From contig NZ_HG964446.1 of the NCBI RefSeq assembly GCF_000689255.1, forward strand, positions 511,330-575,329: a DNA stretch of 64,000 nucleotides, given 5' to 3'. This DNA comes from Mycobacterium triplex (GTDB lineage: Bacteria; Actinomycetota; Actinomycetes; Mycobacteriales; Mycobacteriaceae). The notes below the pieces were generated by a model that saw only the letters and a list, made by a program, of their open reading frames with translations, did no database searches and was not told where the DNA came from. A program made the translations under genes and the position numbers. Of the stretch, positions 18,212-27,418 are shown piece by piece (position 1 is the first letter of the stretch; each line of letters begins with the position of its first letter).

Positions 18212-19213
18212 TTAGCGGGCCATGCGCTCAAGGAGAAAGCGTTCGAGTGTCATCGGTTGTGGGGGAACGGCGGGTTCCAAGAGCGGAACGTCGGGGAATT
18301 CCGATGCCTCGAAATACCATTTCTCGACGGCAGGCAGACCCCAGCGCTCGGCGGTGCTTATAGTTGCCGCGTCCCACCGGACGGGCTCGATTTCCACATC
18401 GATCGACTGGGCGTGGCTGATGAATCCCTCCACCCGGTGTCCGTCGGGGTCGCGAAGGTAGACGTAAAGGATTCCGCCAGGGCCATGCCGGCCGGGTCCT
18501 CTCTCGACTGACTCCTTGTAATCCATCTGGCCGGCACAATCGCAGGCACTGAATATATCCCTGGCTTCTGGCACTACGTAACCGAAATGGTGCATCCGAG
18601 GCCCCGTGCCTCTCGCGATCGCCAGGTCCAGCGTCGTGCCCTTGCGATACAAGAAAGCGGCGGTCAAGTCGTCGCCATGTGCGATGTATTCGGACGTTCT
18701 GAAGCCCAGCGCGCTGTAGAACTCGACGAGTGCAAGGGGATCGGGCGCATGGATCTGAAAGTGATCAAATTGTTGTGCCATCGCACCCTTAAACAGTCGA
18801 ACCTCGTTGTACATACGAGGGCGAGTCTCCATGGTTGCGCACAGCTCCAAAGGCGTGCCAATCGGATCGCTCACGTGCAGAGTCCGATCTTGATGCGGTT
18901 TTTGGACCCACTCCGCAGGCAGTCCTCGTTCGGAAAAGTAGCGGTAGGCAACGTCGAGGTCCTCGTCGAATAAAACTCGAAACCCGAGCCGGCGCGACCG
19001 GCCGGCGTCTTCACCCTGCTCGAGGACGAGGCTGTGATGGCACGCTTCGGAAAGCCCACGCAGATAGCACGTGTGGGAATCCTCCTCCGTGATAATCAAA
19101 CCCATCACCTTGGTATAGAAGTCGCGGCTTTTGGAAACGTCGGCGACCGCCAACCGGACGTGGCTCGCCCGGGTGATGTTAAACGGTGGGCGCAAATCAA
19201 CTTCGGGCAACAA
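18212..19213 (-). CDS. Extradiol ring-cleavage dioxygenase (homoprotocatechuate 2,3-dioxygenase type)
   Basis: The 333-residue protein has two vicinal-oxygen-chelate (glyoxalase-fold) domains: about residues 14-127 and 146-267. The metal triad of type I extradiol dioxygenases is visible as His151 (QFDHFQIH), His208/209 (MHHFGYVV) and Glu262 (DGHRVEGF). Overall length and the C-terminal extension resemble homoprotocatechuate 2,3-dioxygenase. It would cleave a catechol ring next to the hydroxyls using Fe(II) or Mn(II). An FAH-family hydrolase further along could act later in the same meta-cleavage route. Confidence 0.8.
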   Translation of the reverse strand: MLPEVDLRPPFNITRASHVRLAVADVSKSRDFYTKVMGLIITEEDSHTCYLRGLSEACHHSLVLEQGEDAGRSRRLGFRVLFDEDLDVAYRYFSERGLPAEWVQKPHQDRTLHVSDPIGTPLELCATMETRPRMYNEVRLFKGAMAQQFDHFQIHAPDPLALVEFYSALGFRTSEYIAHGDDLTAAFLYRKGTTLDLAIARGTGPRMHHFGYVVPEARDIFSACDCAGQMDYKESVERGPGRHGPGGILYVYLRDPDGHRVEGFISHAQSIDVEIEPVRWDAATISTAERWGLPAVEKWYFEASEFPDVPLLEPAVPPQPMTLERFLLERMAR

Positions 19214-19499
19214 GCCAGTGCCTTCCTTTCAAGGGGTCCGGGCCATCGGCGAACGCCAGCTTCACCGAAAGTTTGGTGGTGACCAGTAGCAACGGCATCA
19301 AGCCGTGATTCACATCAGTCAGTCTTTCGACGTCGGTGCGGGTTTCCCACACTGCCTCCCCGTTGTTGTTACATGCGCCACCAACCGAATGCCACCTCCC
19401 CGTTCCGCTAGGCGGACCCATGAGTTTCCTCGTTTTCTCAGCGCGCCCGAAGCTAAGTGGTGTTGACCGGGAAATGCCGACCACGAGGAAGTCTTCGTC

Positions 19500-20471
19500 A
19501 TGCGGGCTGCCGTCATTACCGCCTACGGCGGACCAGAGAACATCGTTATCAAAGAGGTCGACAAGCCAACCCCACAGCCTGGCAACGTGCTGGTCGCAGT
19601 CCAGGCCGCGGGCCTGAATTTTCGGGACATCATCGAACGGCGAGGCCTATTGCCGGGCGAACCGCGGCCACCCGTACGCGCGGGCGTAGAAGGAGCAGGG
19701 ATCGTGGTCGCCGCAGCCGCCGGCATCACCGAGCCAGCTGTTGGGGATCGCGTGATGTGGGCTCACATTCGGGGAAGTCACGCGGAATTGGTTGAAGTGC
19801 CTGTCCAGGAGACCATTAAGCTGCCGCCCTGGCTAGGCGCAGTTGATGCAGCCGCGATCTGCTCGCAGGGCCTGACCGCCCACTATCTTGCGAACTCACT
19901 ACGCCTCACCGTGGCTGGTGACAGTGCGCTGGTCTGGGCGGCAGCTGGGGGCGTGGGACGCCTCCTCACACAGATGCTCGCTGCCAAGGGTGCACGTGTC
20001 ATCGCGGCGGTGTCGAGTGAAGCCAAAGCCGAGGCGGCGCTGGCCGCCGGCGCCGAGCGCGCCGTGCTCTACTCCGAGGTCAAAACCGCCATCGATGTAC
20101 TGACGGACGGCGTCGGGGTCGATGTGGTCTTCGACGGCGTCGGCGGATCGACCTTTGACACGAGTCTTGCTAGCGTTCGTCGCCGCGGAATGCTTGTCGT
20201 TTACGGAATAGCAGGGGGACCGCTTCCACCGGTCGACCCACGCCGCCTATATCTGGCGGGTTCGGTTTACCTTGTTCGACCCGGGCTAGCTCACTTCATC
20301 GCCACACGTGACGAGCTGTTGTACCGGGCGAAAGAGCTGTTCGCTGCGATTGAAAGCGGGATGATCACAGTTCGGATCGATGGCAAGTACCCGCTCAGCG
20401 ATATCGCTGATGCCCATCGGGCTCTCGAATCTCGCGCGACTATTGGAAAGGTCGTTCTGCTCCCGCAGTAA
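19500..20471 (+). CDS. NADPH:quinone oxidoreductase-like MDR protein
   Basis: A 323-residue zinc-free MDR family protein (MRAAVITAYGGPENIVIKEV at the start). The nucleotide loop is WAAAGGVGRLLTQMLAAKGA, and VEVPVQETIKLP with AICSQGLTAHYL matches the quinone oxidoreductase subgroup; no zinc-binding cysteines are seen. It probably reduces quinones or enoyl compounds with NADPH. It is divergent from the dioxygenase gene, separated by 286 bases with no clear operator, and converges with the IclR gene. Confidence 0.8.
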   Translation: MRAAVITAYGGPENIVIKEVDKPTPQPGNVLVAVQAAGLNFRDIIERRGLLPGEPRPPVRAGVEGAGIVVAAAAGITEPAVGDRVMWAHIRGSHAELVEVPVQETIKLPPWLGAVDAAAICSQGLTAHYLANSLRLTVAGDSALVWAAAGGVGRLLTQMLAAKGARVIAAVSSEAKAEAALAAGAERAVLYSEVKTAIDVLTDGVGVDVVFDGVGGSTFDTSLASVRRRGMLVVYGIAGGPLPPVDPRRLYLAGSVYLVRPGLAHFIATRDELLYRAKELFAAIESGMITVRIDGKYPLSDIADAHRALESRATIGKVVLLPQ

Positions 20472-20480
20472 CCGCTGGGC

Positions 20481-21272
20481 TCAGCATGCTGGCTTCTCGG
20501 TGCTTGACAACGTGCGTTGAAGGCTCGCGGCGGCTGCGGCGACGCGGGCCGCGGAACGGCTGATCGCAGCGTTGTTCCACGCGCCGACGCATCCGATGGC
20601 CGCGGTGGTGCCGTTGCTTACCGCGAAAGCGGCCGCGACTCCACGTGTACCCAGCTGGAATTCTTCGTGTGACAAAGCCACGCCTTCAGCTGCCACGCGT
20701 TCGAGGTGCCGGCGAATCATCGCGGGATGCACAATCGTTCGCCGAGTGGCGGCGGGCAGCAGGCCTGAACCGAGCAGTTGTTCACGGTAGTCGGCATCTA
20801 GGCTGGCCGCGATGGCCTTGCCGACCGCGGTGCAGTGCAGTGGCAGGCCGACGCCGAGCAGCGGTCCGGGTCGCAATTCCTGGTTGAACAGCCCGTCGAT
20901 AACAAGCGCCTTGCCACCCGTCAAAATCGCCAAGTTCGATGCGCCGGCGCAGCGCTGTAGCTCCACCAGGTGTGGCATGGCCGCCACGCGGACTTCGCTG
21001 ATAATGGGATTGGCGTTGGCCAAAGCGAATATCTTCGTGCCAATGCAGAAGCCATCGGCCGAGCGCTCAAGTAATCCGAGTTCTACAAGTTTCCAGCACA
21101 TGCGATGCACCGTGGTCTTGGCCAGACCGGTAGCCTCGACGAGGTCGGTCATCGTCGGTGGTCTTTTCATGGCTGCGCAAGCCTCCAGGACCAGCAAGAT
21201 CCGCTGTGCGACAGGGTCGCGCTGCTGCGTCGCGTCCGCGCTCGAGTCGCTGTTCGGACTAACCATCAACAC
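20481..21272 (-). CDS. IclR-family transcriptional regulator (copy 1)
   Basis: A 263-residue IclR regulator. The N-terminal winged helix contains TMTDLVEATGLAKTTVHRMC (residues about 40-59); an IclR ligand-binding domain fills the rest (LHCTAVGKAIAASL, SHEEFQLGTRGVAAAF). The GTG at 21272 has a GAGGAG ribosome site; an ATG two codons in is possible. It is closely similar to the second IclR at 26091-26915, including an almost identical recognition helix. Likely effectors are aromatic or dicarboxylic acids. A TTCGAAAAT half-site lies 72 bases upstream of its start. Confidence 0.87.
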   Translation of the reverse strand: MLMVSPNSDSSADATQQRDPVAQRILLVLEACAAMKRPPTMTDLVEATGLAKTTVHRMCWKLVELGLLERSADGFCIGTKIFALANANPIISEVRVAAMPHLVELQRCAGASNLAILTGGKALVIDGLFNQELRPGPLLGVGLPLHCTAVGKAIAASLDADYREQLLGSGLLPAATRRTIVHPAMIRRHLERVAAEGVALSHEEFQLGTRGVAAAFAVSNGTTAAIGCVGAWNNAAISRSAARVAAAAASLQRTLSSTEKPAC

Positions 21273-21387
21273 CGGTGCTCCTCAGTACTGATACGCAGCT
21301 ACAGCTCGTCAGGATGCTGCAGCGCCAACGATAAATCCTCGAATTCGAAAATTGCTTAGCGGCGCGTATCGTGCGCAGCTCTGCGAC

Positions 21388-22512
21388 CTACGGCACTGTG
21401 GGGACCGGTAATTCGGGTGGGGCACAGCGATAGACCGGAGGAGTGGCGGAGAGATTGATCGGGTTCCGACAAAGCGAAACAGTGCTGCCGTCGTGTCGTG
21501 GCACTGCAACGATGGGGTCGAGCCCAAGGTTGTCGGCGAGGGCGAAGGCGCCGGCGATGTCGTTGACCACCCCGACAGGCACGCGGACCTCGGTCAGTAC
21601 CTTCATCCAGTCGGCGGCGGTCCGCGTTGCAAGCAAACGCTCGAGCTCGGCGCGCAATTGCTGGCGATGCCGCACCCGAGCTGGGTTGGTCGCGAACTGG
21701 TCGGTGGCCGCGAGCGAGGGCGCGCCGAGTGCCTCGCACAGTGCCGCGAACTGGCGATCGTTTCCAACAGCGAGGACCAGTTCCCTGTCTGCGCAGGCAA
21801 ACAGCTCGTAGGGCGCGATGCTGGGGTGTTGGTTTCCCATGCGGCTAGGGACCACGCCCGCCGAGGTGTAGGCAGTCGCTTGATTTGCCAAGCCGGCGAG
21901 CAGGCAGGACAACAGGTCGATGTCGATGCGCTGACCTTTGCCGGTTGCGCTCCGGTGGTGCAATGCGGCGAGGATGCCGGTCGTAGCGAATAGCCCCGCG
22001 AGCACGTCGACGACGGCGACACCCACCTTCTGGGGCTCTCCCTGGGGTGTCCCGGTAATACTCATCAACCCACCGAGGGCTTGAATCAGCAAGTCGTATC
22101 CGGGCAGTTCGGCGCCAAGCCCTCGGCCGAAACCGGTGATGGAGCAATAGATCAGGCCGTCGTTCTCCGGTTTGAGTTGTTCATAATCGAGCCCGAACTT
22201 GGTCATTAGCCCAGGCCGGAAGTTCTCCACAACGATATCGACCCATGTGGCTAGTCGTCGCGCCTCAGATCGGTCACGCCGATCGTTTAGGTCGAGGATG
22301 ATCGTGTCCTTGTTGCGGTTCACCGTTTGGAAGTAGGTTGCCTGCCCATGGTCGTCGAAAGGCGGCCCCCAGCGGCGCGTGTCATCGCCGATGACTGGGC
22401 GTTCCACTTTGATGACGGTTGCGCCGAGGTCGGCAAGCTGCATCGTCGCGAACGGGCCGGCGAGGATTCGGGAGAAGTCCAAAACATGGAGCTTGTCAAG
22501 GGCGCCACCCAT
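21388..22512 (-). CDS. Class III (CaiB/BaiF) CoA-transferase, possibly succinyl-CoA:glutarate CoA-transferase
   Basis: Starting from MGGALDKLHVLDFSRILAGP (ATG 22512) the protein has 374 residues and shows family III CoA-transferase features: GPFATMQLADLGATVIKVERP near the N-terminus, VVENFRPGLMTKFGLDYEQL, and YSITGFG. The frame stays open to 22551, but that extension covers a palindromic operator and is not conserved. Its divergent neighbour is a glutaryl-CoA dehydrogenase; class III transferases paired with that enzyme activate glutarate using succinyl-CoA. This assignment is by context; other dicarboxylates are possible. Confidence 0.8.
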   Translation of the reverse strand: MGGALDKLHVLDFSRILAGPFATMQLADLGATVIKVERPVIGDDTRRWGPPFDDHGQATYFQTVNRNKDTIILDLNDRRDRSEARRLATWVDIVVENFRPGLMTKFGLDYEQLKPENDGLIYCSITGFGRGLGAELPGYDLLIQALGGLMSITGTPQGEPQKVGVAVVDVLAGLFATTGILAALHHRSATGKGQRIDIDLLSCLLAGLANQATAYTSAGVVPSRMGNQHPSIAPYELFACADRELVLAVGNDRQFAALCEALGAPSLAATDQFATNPARVRHRQQLRAELERLLATRTAADWMKVLTEVRVPVGVVNDIAGAFALADNLGLDPIVAVPRHDGSTVSLCRNPINLSATPPVYRCAPPELPVPTVP

Positions 22513-22529
22513 ATGCCAACATCCAATCA

Positions 22530-22547
22530 TCGATTTTCGAAAATCGA
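22530..22547. promoter_or_regulatory. 18-bp perfect palindrome, likely operator between divergent genes
   Basis: TCGATTTTCGAAAATCGA is a perfect 18-bp palindrome. It lies 18 bases upstream of the CoA-transferase start (minus) and 42 bases upstream of the acyl-CoA dehydrogenase start (plus). Its AT-rich core contrasts with the GC-rich surroundings. A related half-site (TTCGAAAAT) occurs at 21344-21352 upstream of the IclR gene. Candidate binders are that IclR or the nearby GntR protein. Confidence 0.6.
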
Positions 22548-22589
22548 ACATATGCTAGGTGATCGCGATCTCGCAGGTCAAGGAGTTCA

Positions 22590-23762
22590 ATGATGCCCGC
22601 CAGCTTTGCTCCGCTGGACTATCTATCCGTCGATAGCTCGCTCACCGACGTGGAGCGGGACATTCGTGACGCGGTTCGCGTGTTTGTCCGTGACCGCATC
22701 CTTCCGTATGTCGGCGAATGGTTCGAACAGGCGCGCCTTCCGGTTGAAATCGTCCGGGAGTTGGGCAAATTGGGGATCCTTGGGATGCATCTTGACGGCT
22801 ATGGGTGCGCGGGTACAAGCGCGACGGCATATGGCCTGGCCTGTCTGGAACTCGAGGCAGGCGACAGCGGGATTCGCAGCCTGGTGTCGGTGCAGGGATC
22901 GTTGGCGATGTTCGCCATCCACCGCTGGGGATCAGAGGAGCAGAAGCTGGAGTGGCTCCCGCGGATGGCAGCCGGCGAGGCAGTCGGGTGTTTCGGCCTC
23001 ACCGAACCAGATTCGGGTTCCGATCCCGGGGCAATGCGCACCTCAGCCCGCCGCGACGGTCCGGACTGGATACTGCGCGGACGGAAAATGTGGATCACTA
23101 ACGGATCTATTGCCGAGGTCGCCGTGGTGTGGGCACGCACCGACGAAGGCGTCCGTGGCTTCCTTGTCCCTAAGGGCACCAACGGTTTCCGAGCTCAAGA
23201 CATACGCAAGAAGCTTTCGCTGCGTGCGTCCATCACCTCTGAGTTAATCCTCGACGACGTTCGGCTCCCGGCGTCGGCAATGTTGCCGGGGGCGACGTCC
23301 TTGCGCGGACCCCTGGCATGCTTGAACGAGGCCCGCTACGGGATCGTCTGGGGCGCAGCGGGTGCCGCCCGGGCCTGCCTGGAAGCCGCGCTCGATTACA
23401 GCACCACCCGTGTGCAGTTCGGTAAGCCGATTGCGTCATTCCAGATCCAGCAGCAAAAACTCGCCGCCATGGCGCTTGAGGTCAACCGCGCCACTGTGCT
23501 GGCGGTCCATCTCGGCCGACTCAAGGACGCCGGTCGATTGCGTCCGGAACAAGTGAGCATGGGCAAGCTCGGGAATGTCAACGCCGCTTTAGACGTGGCC
23601 CGGGCCGCCCGGCAGATGCTCGGCGCCAACGGTATCTCCCTTGAGTATCCCGTCATCCGGCACCTGGCCAACCTGGAGAGCGTCGTTACCTACGAAGGGA
23701 CCGCGGATGTGCATACGCTGGTCATCGGCGGCGCGCTGACGGGAATCGACGCCTTCCGCTGA
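22590..23762 (+). CDS. gcdH: Acyl-CoA dehydrogenase, probable glutaryl-CoA dehydrogenase
   Basis: The 390-residue FAD enzyme carries the acyl-CoA dehydrogenase signatures GCFGLTEPDSGSDP and WITNGS, and the catalytic Glu in TYEGTADVHTL (Glu369). Arg96 in GDSGIRSLVSVQ corresponds to the arginine that binds the distal carboxylate in glutaryl-CoA dehydrogenases, which oxidise and decarboxylate glutaryl-CoA to crotonyl-CoA. The ATG follows AAGGAG. It is divergent from a class III CoA-transferase that could supply glutaryl-CoA, and is followed by a GntR regulator 26 bases downstream. Confidence 0.85.
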   Translation: MMPASFAPLDYLSVDSSLTDVERDIRDAVRVFVRDRILPYVGEWFEQARLPVEIVRELGKLGILGMHLDGYGCAGTSATAYGLACLELEAGDSGIRSLVSVQGSLAMFAIHRWGSEEQKLEWLPRMAAGEAVGCFGLTEPDSGSDPGAMRTSARRDGPDWILRGRKMWITNGSIAEVAVVWARTDEGVRGFLVPKGTNGFRAQDIRKKLSLRASITSELILDDVRLPASAMLPGATSLRGPLACLNEARYGIVWGAAGAARACLEAALDYSTTRVQFGKPIASFQIQQQKLAAMALEVNRATVLAVHLGRLKDAGRLRPEQVSMGKLGNVNAALDVARAARQMLGANGISLEYPVIRHLANLESVVTYEGTADVHTLVIGGALTGIDAFR

Positions 23763-23788
23763 TCACAGAGCAGATAAGGTACGGCCCG

Positions 23789-24448
23789 ATGACCACACGT
23801 CCTGACGGGCCAGGAACTACGACGCAGCACGCGCTAGACGAGCTCCGGCGAGCCATCGTCGCGGGACGCTATCGCCCAGGACAACGGGTCCACCAAGAAG
23901 AGATAGCGGAGCAGCTAGGCGTCAGCCTCGCGCCTGTCCGGGAGGCTCTGCGCGCCCTTGAACAGGAAGGCCAGGTCGTCTACCGGCCCCGGCGGGGATA
24001 CTTCATCACCGAACTACGTGTTGAGGACCTCCAAGAGATCTACGCGCTGCGCCGGCTCTTAGAGGAACGCGCAGTGCGTGCCGCGTTGCCTGCCCTAGAC
24101 GACGATGCGGTCGAGCGGATCGCACTGGCTGCACGCGACTGCGCCGAAGCCGCCAAGCGCGGCGATGTCGCCGCCGAGCTAGAGGCAAATCGGCGGTTTC
24201 ACTTCGGGATGTTGGAAGCACCGGATCAGCCGCATACGATGCGTCTGATCCGGCTGCTCTGGGATTCCACGGAGTCCTATCGAGCGATGTACTACAACTC
24301 GGCGGAAGAACGCTCGGCGACCGTAGCGGCCCACGACGAGATCCTCGACGCGGTTCGCCGCAAGTCGGTGGATGAGGTCGTGGCTGCCCTTGACGACCAC
24401 CGTGGACGAACCCTGCGGGTACTTAGCGGGATCCTCCCTACCACCTGA
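23789..24448 (+). CDS. GntR-family transcriptional regulator (FCD type)
   Basis: The 219-residue protein has a winged helix at about residues 10-72 (YRPGQRVHQEEIAEQLGVSLAPVREALRALEQEG, given in part) and an all-helical FCD effector domain (LEERAVRAALPALDDDAVERI, NRRFHFGMLEAP with metal-binding type histidine). It probably senses an organic acid and controls the preceding dehydrogenase gene. It is codirectional and 26 bases downstream of gcdH. Confidence 0.87.
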   Translation: MTTRPDGPGTTTQHALDELRRAIVAGRYRPGQRVHQEEIAEQLGVSLAPVREALRALEQEGQVVYRPRRGYFITELRVEDLQEIYALRRLLEERAVRAALPALDDDAVERIALAARDCAEAAKRGDVAAELEANRRFHFGMLEAPDQPHTMRLIRLLWDSTESYRAMYYNSAEERSATVAAHDEILDAVRRKSVDEVVAALDDHRGRTLRVLSGILPTT

Positions 24449-24567
24449 CCGGACCTTGGTGTTCCACCACATGGGACCGCGTGCTTGGCGGTCTGCACCA
24501 GCGCGTGATTGTGTCGTGGAATGATGTTGCGGCGGCAATGCATTCGCCGCGGACGAAGCAGACGCCA

Positions 24568-25455
24568 GTGAGGATCGCGCTGTTCGAGCGGCCCAACCGT
24601 GCTCGCTGCGTGGGCATGGTGGTTGATAACGAGGTTGTCGATCTGACCGATTGGGTAGGTCCGCTTGGATGTGCACCGCTGGCGGCCTTTTTGGTGCGCG
24701 CGGCGCAGGAGGCACCGCCCAAGTCGGGCGAGCGTATTCCAGTCGACGAGGTGACGTGGTTGCCGCCGGCCCTGGGCTCCGCCGCGCCGATTTGCGTCGG
24801 GCTCAACTACGCCGACCACGCTGCTGGAGCGCGACAGACGGGTCCTGGGGTACCCATTCACCCCGCGCTTTTCTCGCGTTACTGGACCTCTCTGGTCGGG
24901 CATCAGGAGCCCATCATTCGGCCACGTGTATCGGAACAATTCGATGTCGAGGGCGAGCTCGTCGTCGTGATCGGCACGCACTGCTGGCGGGTGCCTCGCG
25001 AACGAGCACTAACCGTGATTGGGGGCTACACGATCGGACAGGAGGGAAGCGTGCGCGATTGGCAGCGTGCCGCACCCACGCCCACGGCCGGCAAAAACTT
25101 CACCAATAGCGGAGCTATGGGTCCCTGGATGGTGACAGCGGACGAGCTGCCTGACCCCGCGGCGCTGCGAATCATCACGACGGTAAACACGGAGACTTTG
25201 CAGGACAGCGACACATCCCTCATGCTCGTCGATGTGCCGACGTTGATCGAGCACATCACCGCCTTCATGCCGCTCAGTCCCGGCGACGTGATCTTCACGG
25301 GCACCCCCGCCGGAACGTTTTTGGATCGTGGGGGCCAACGTTGGCTCGCGCCCGGCGACGTCGTCTGCGTCGAAATACCGGGGATCGGCAAACTTCAGAA
25401 CCACATTGTTGATGAGGAGGATTGTGGCCAGGGTTCCGTATTTGCACCGCGATGA
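24568..25455 (+). CDS. Fumarylacetoacetate hydrolase-family protein
   Basis: From GTG 24568 the protein has 295 residues (MRIALFERPNRARC). The FAH fold motifs are CVGLNYADHA, the metal-binding FDVEGELVVVIG, GGYTIGQEGSVRDWQ and DVIFTGTPAGTF. Members hydrolyse or isomerise acylpyruvates, for example in the homoprotocatechuate meta-cleavage pathway. ATG 24538 and an upstream frame to 24481 are alternative starts, but homology favours 24568. Its 3' end overlaps the next gene by 32 bases. A working link to the extradiol dioxygenase at 18.2 kb is inferred. Confidence 0.8.
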   Translation: MRIALFERPNRARCVGMVVDNEVVDLTDWVGPLGCAPLAAFLVRAAQEAPPKSGERIPVDEVTWLPPALGSAAPICVGLNYADHAAGARQTGPGVPIHPALFSRYWTSLVGHQEPIIRPRVSEQFDVEGELVVVIGTHCWRVPRERALTVIGGYTIGQEGSVRDWQRAAPTPTAGKNFTNSGAMGPWMVTADELPDPAALRIITTVNTETLQDSDTSLMLVDVPTLIEHITAFMPLSPGDVIFTGTPAGTFLDRGGQRWLAPGDVVCVEIPGIGKLQNHIVDEEDCGQGSVFAPR

Positions 25456-25963
25456 GGCCGGGGATCAGTCTCAGCCGCTTTACGATCGACTCGAGGCCGA
25501 GCGAAGCACTCCGACGCCGAACATCTATCTGGCGCTTGCGCATGCGCCGGATCAGCTCGACCGGTTCTTGTCCTACGCCAACGCCCTGCGATCTTGCAAT
25601 CTGAGTCCCTTGCTAAGGGAGTTGATTGTTCTGACGGTGGGGCACGCAACGGGTTGTGACTACGAAGTCGCCCACCATCAGTCCTACGCGCTCGCGGCCG
25701 GCTTGACGGTCGAGCAGGTGAAGGCGGTACCGCACTTCGAAACGGCGGACGTGTTCGACGACTTCGAGAAGGCAGTCATGCGGCTGGCGCGGGAATTCAG
25801 CGAGGGATCTGACGTTCGGCAAGAGACGTGGGACGCCGTCGCGGCTCATCTGACGACCCAGCAGCTGGTGCAGCTCACCTTGTTACTCGCCTGGTACGTC
25901 TCAGGATCGCTCATGATGCGCCTGCTTGCCCTCGACCTCGAGGAAGGGTACTCGGTGTCGTAG
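25424..25963 (+). CDS. Carboxymuconolactone decarboxylase/AhpD-like protein
   Basis: The 179-residue protein starts with GTG 25424 (MARVPYLHRDEAG), directly after AGGAGG. It is an all-helical CMD-like protein with LLRELIVLTVGHATGCDYEVAHH. One cysteine of the AhpD CxxC pair is kept while the second is absent, and the His is present, as is common in this subgroup. The exact reaction is unknown (peroxidase or lactone decarboxylase relatives). It overlaps the FAH gene and is probably in the same transcript. Confidence 0.78.
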   Translation: MARVPYLHRDEAGDQSQPLYDRLEAERSTPTPNIYLALAHAPDQLDRFLSYANALRSCNLSPLLRELIVLTVGHATGCDYEVAHHQSYALAAGLTVEQVKAVPHFETADVFDDFEKAVMRLAREFSEGSDVRQETWDAVAAHLTTQQLVQLTLLLAWYVSGSLMMRLLALDLEEGYSVS

Positions 25964-26090
25964 TTGGCGAGGCGGATCATCGGCTCTGGAACACGACGAT
26001 CCCGGCCGAACTCCGTTCTGCAGGTCGCGTCCTGAAACCGACTAACTAAATGAACCCCATCGATGCTGTGGCTTGTTTTGCGAAAGCCTT

Positions 26091-26915
26091 CTATTGGCTG
26101 AGTTCCCGATGCAGCGCTGCCGCCGCAGCGGCCACAGCAAGAGGTGCATTATGGAGCGTCGGGCTATTCCAAGCCTCGAGGACCCCGATGGCAGCCGCGC
26201 CTCCGTCGCGCAACCGGAAACCCGCGGCCACTGCCTTGATATCGGGTAGGAAGTCTCTGTCGGCGACCGCGATTCCAGTCTCCGCGACCCGCTGGATGTG
26301 CTGCCGGAGCAGTCCTGGCTGGACCAAGGTATTCCGCGTAGCTCGGGCAAGCGGGCCTTTGCTGAAAAGGAGCCTGTCACGTTCCTCGGGTTCGAATTGT
26401 GCTGCGATCGCCTTTCCAAGTGCTGTGCAGTGCAGGGGAAGGGCGTGCCCGATCAGCCGTAGCGTCTGAACAGACCCCGTCGTGAACAGACCGTCGATCA
26501 CGAGAGCCCTGCCATTGCTGAGGATCGCGATGTTCGACATCGCCCCGGTGCGTCGCTGCAGCTCTACCAGGTGAGGGATCGCGGCGATACGCAATTGGCT
26601 GATCCGGGGATTTGCCGCGGCTAGCGCGAACATCTTGCTGCCGACCGAGAAGCCGTCGGCGGAGTGCTCAAGAAGACCCAGTTCCACAAGCTTCCAACAC
26701 ATCCGATGGACCGTGGTTTTTGCCAAGCCGGTGGCTTGCACAAGTTCCATGATTGTCATGGCGCCCTTCTTGGAGGCACAGGCCTCAAGGGTTAGGACAA
26801 TGCGCTGCGCCACCGGCTCCCGTGTTGCTCTCGCATCCTGGAGCAGGTAGTCGGGATCCCTCGCGAATAGGGCGGCCGCTTCGACCGCGGCTAGAGGATC
26901 GTGCTGCATCACCAT
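26091..26915 (-). CDS. IclR-family transcriptional regulator (copy 2)
   Basis: A 274-residue IclR regulator closely related to the one at 20481-21272. The recognition region TGLAKTTVHRMCWKLVELGL is identical in both; they differ mainly in the N-terminal 30 residues and effector domain. It is divergent from the linalool dehydratase-like gene across a 503-base gap, making that gene a plausible target. No clear palindrome was seen in front of it. Confidence 0.87.
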   Translation of the reverse strand: MVMQHDPLAAVEAAALFARDPDYLLQDARATREPVAQRIVLTLEACASKKGAMTIMELVQATGLAKTTVHRMCWKLVELGLLEHSADGFSVGSKMFALAAANPRISQLRIAAIPHLVELQRRTGAMSNIAILSNGRALVIDGLFTTGSVQTLRLIGHALPLHCTALGKAIAAQFEPEERDRLLFSKGPLARATRNTLVQPGLLRQHIQRVAETGIAVADRDFLPDIKAVAAGFRLRDGGAAAIGVLEAWNSPTLHNAPLAVAAAAAALHRELSQ

Positions 26916-27418
26916 CTGACGACTTTACGCCTGACCAGTCTGACCACAGCTTTCGCGGGCCAAGTTGTTTCGACCTTCATATCTGGCGAGGTCGGCCGCG
27001 ACGGGTCGGTGGCATCTCAGTGCTCTTAGTTCCTGCCGCCGGGTTTAGTCAGTCGGTAGGCCCATTGCGACGCACCACAGAGCTCTCAATCCGCCGTCGC
27101 ACACGTTCCATCTATCGGAACCGGTAGCTGGCCGCGTTACCCCTATCACAGCGACGCTGATAATGTGGCCGATCCTTCGACAGTCCGGGATCCAGTGAGC
27201 GAAATGGGCAGGCTGGTGATGCATACGCAAATATCGTCCGGCCCAAAGACACTGGAGGCAAAATCATATGGACGCCCACGCGACCGGAGGCCGGCTCCAG
27301 CTGAGTGCCCTGACTTTGGGCGGTTCGATAGCCGTCGACTTTGGCCCTGTGATGGTGCGCCCTGCCAGGCTGCGATACCTAATGCGGTGACAGGGAAAGA
27401 TTGCGAAAGGACCCGCAA
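26916..27418. other. Intergenic region between IclR copy 2 and the LDI-like gene
   Basis: About 500 bases without a supported gene. A GTG-initiated frame at 27165-27422 lacks motifs and overlaps the next start. The promoter of the LDI-like operon should lie here, probably with a site for the GAF/Fis activator or the IclR protein. A weak inverted repeat (CTATCGG-AA-CCGGTAG, one mismatch) lies near 27113-27128. Confidence 0.45.
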
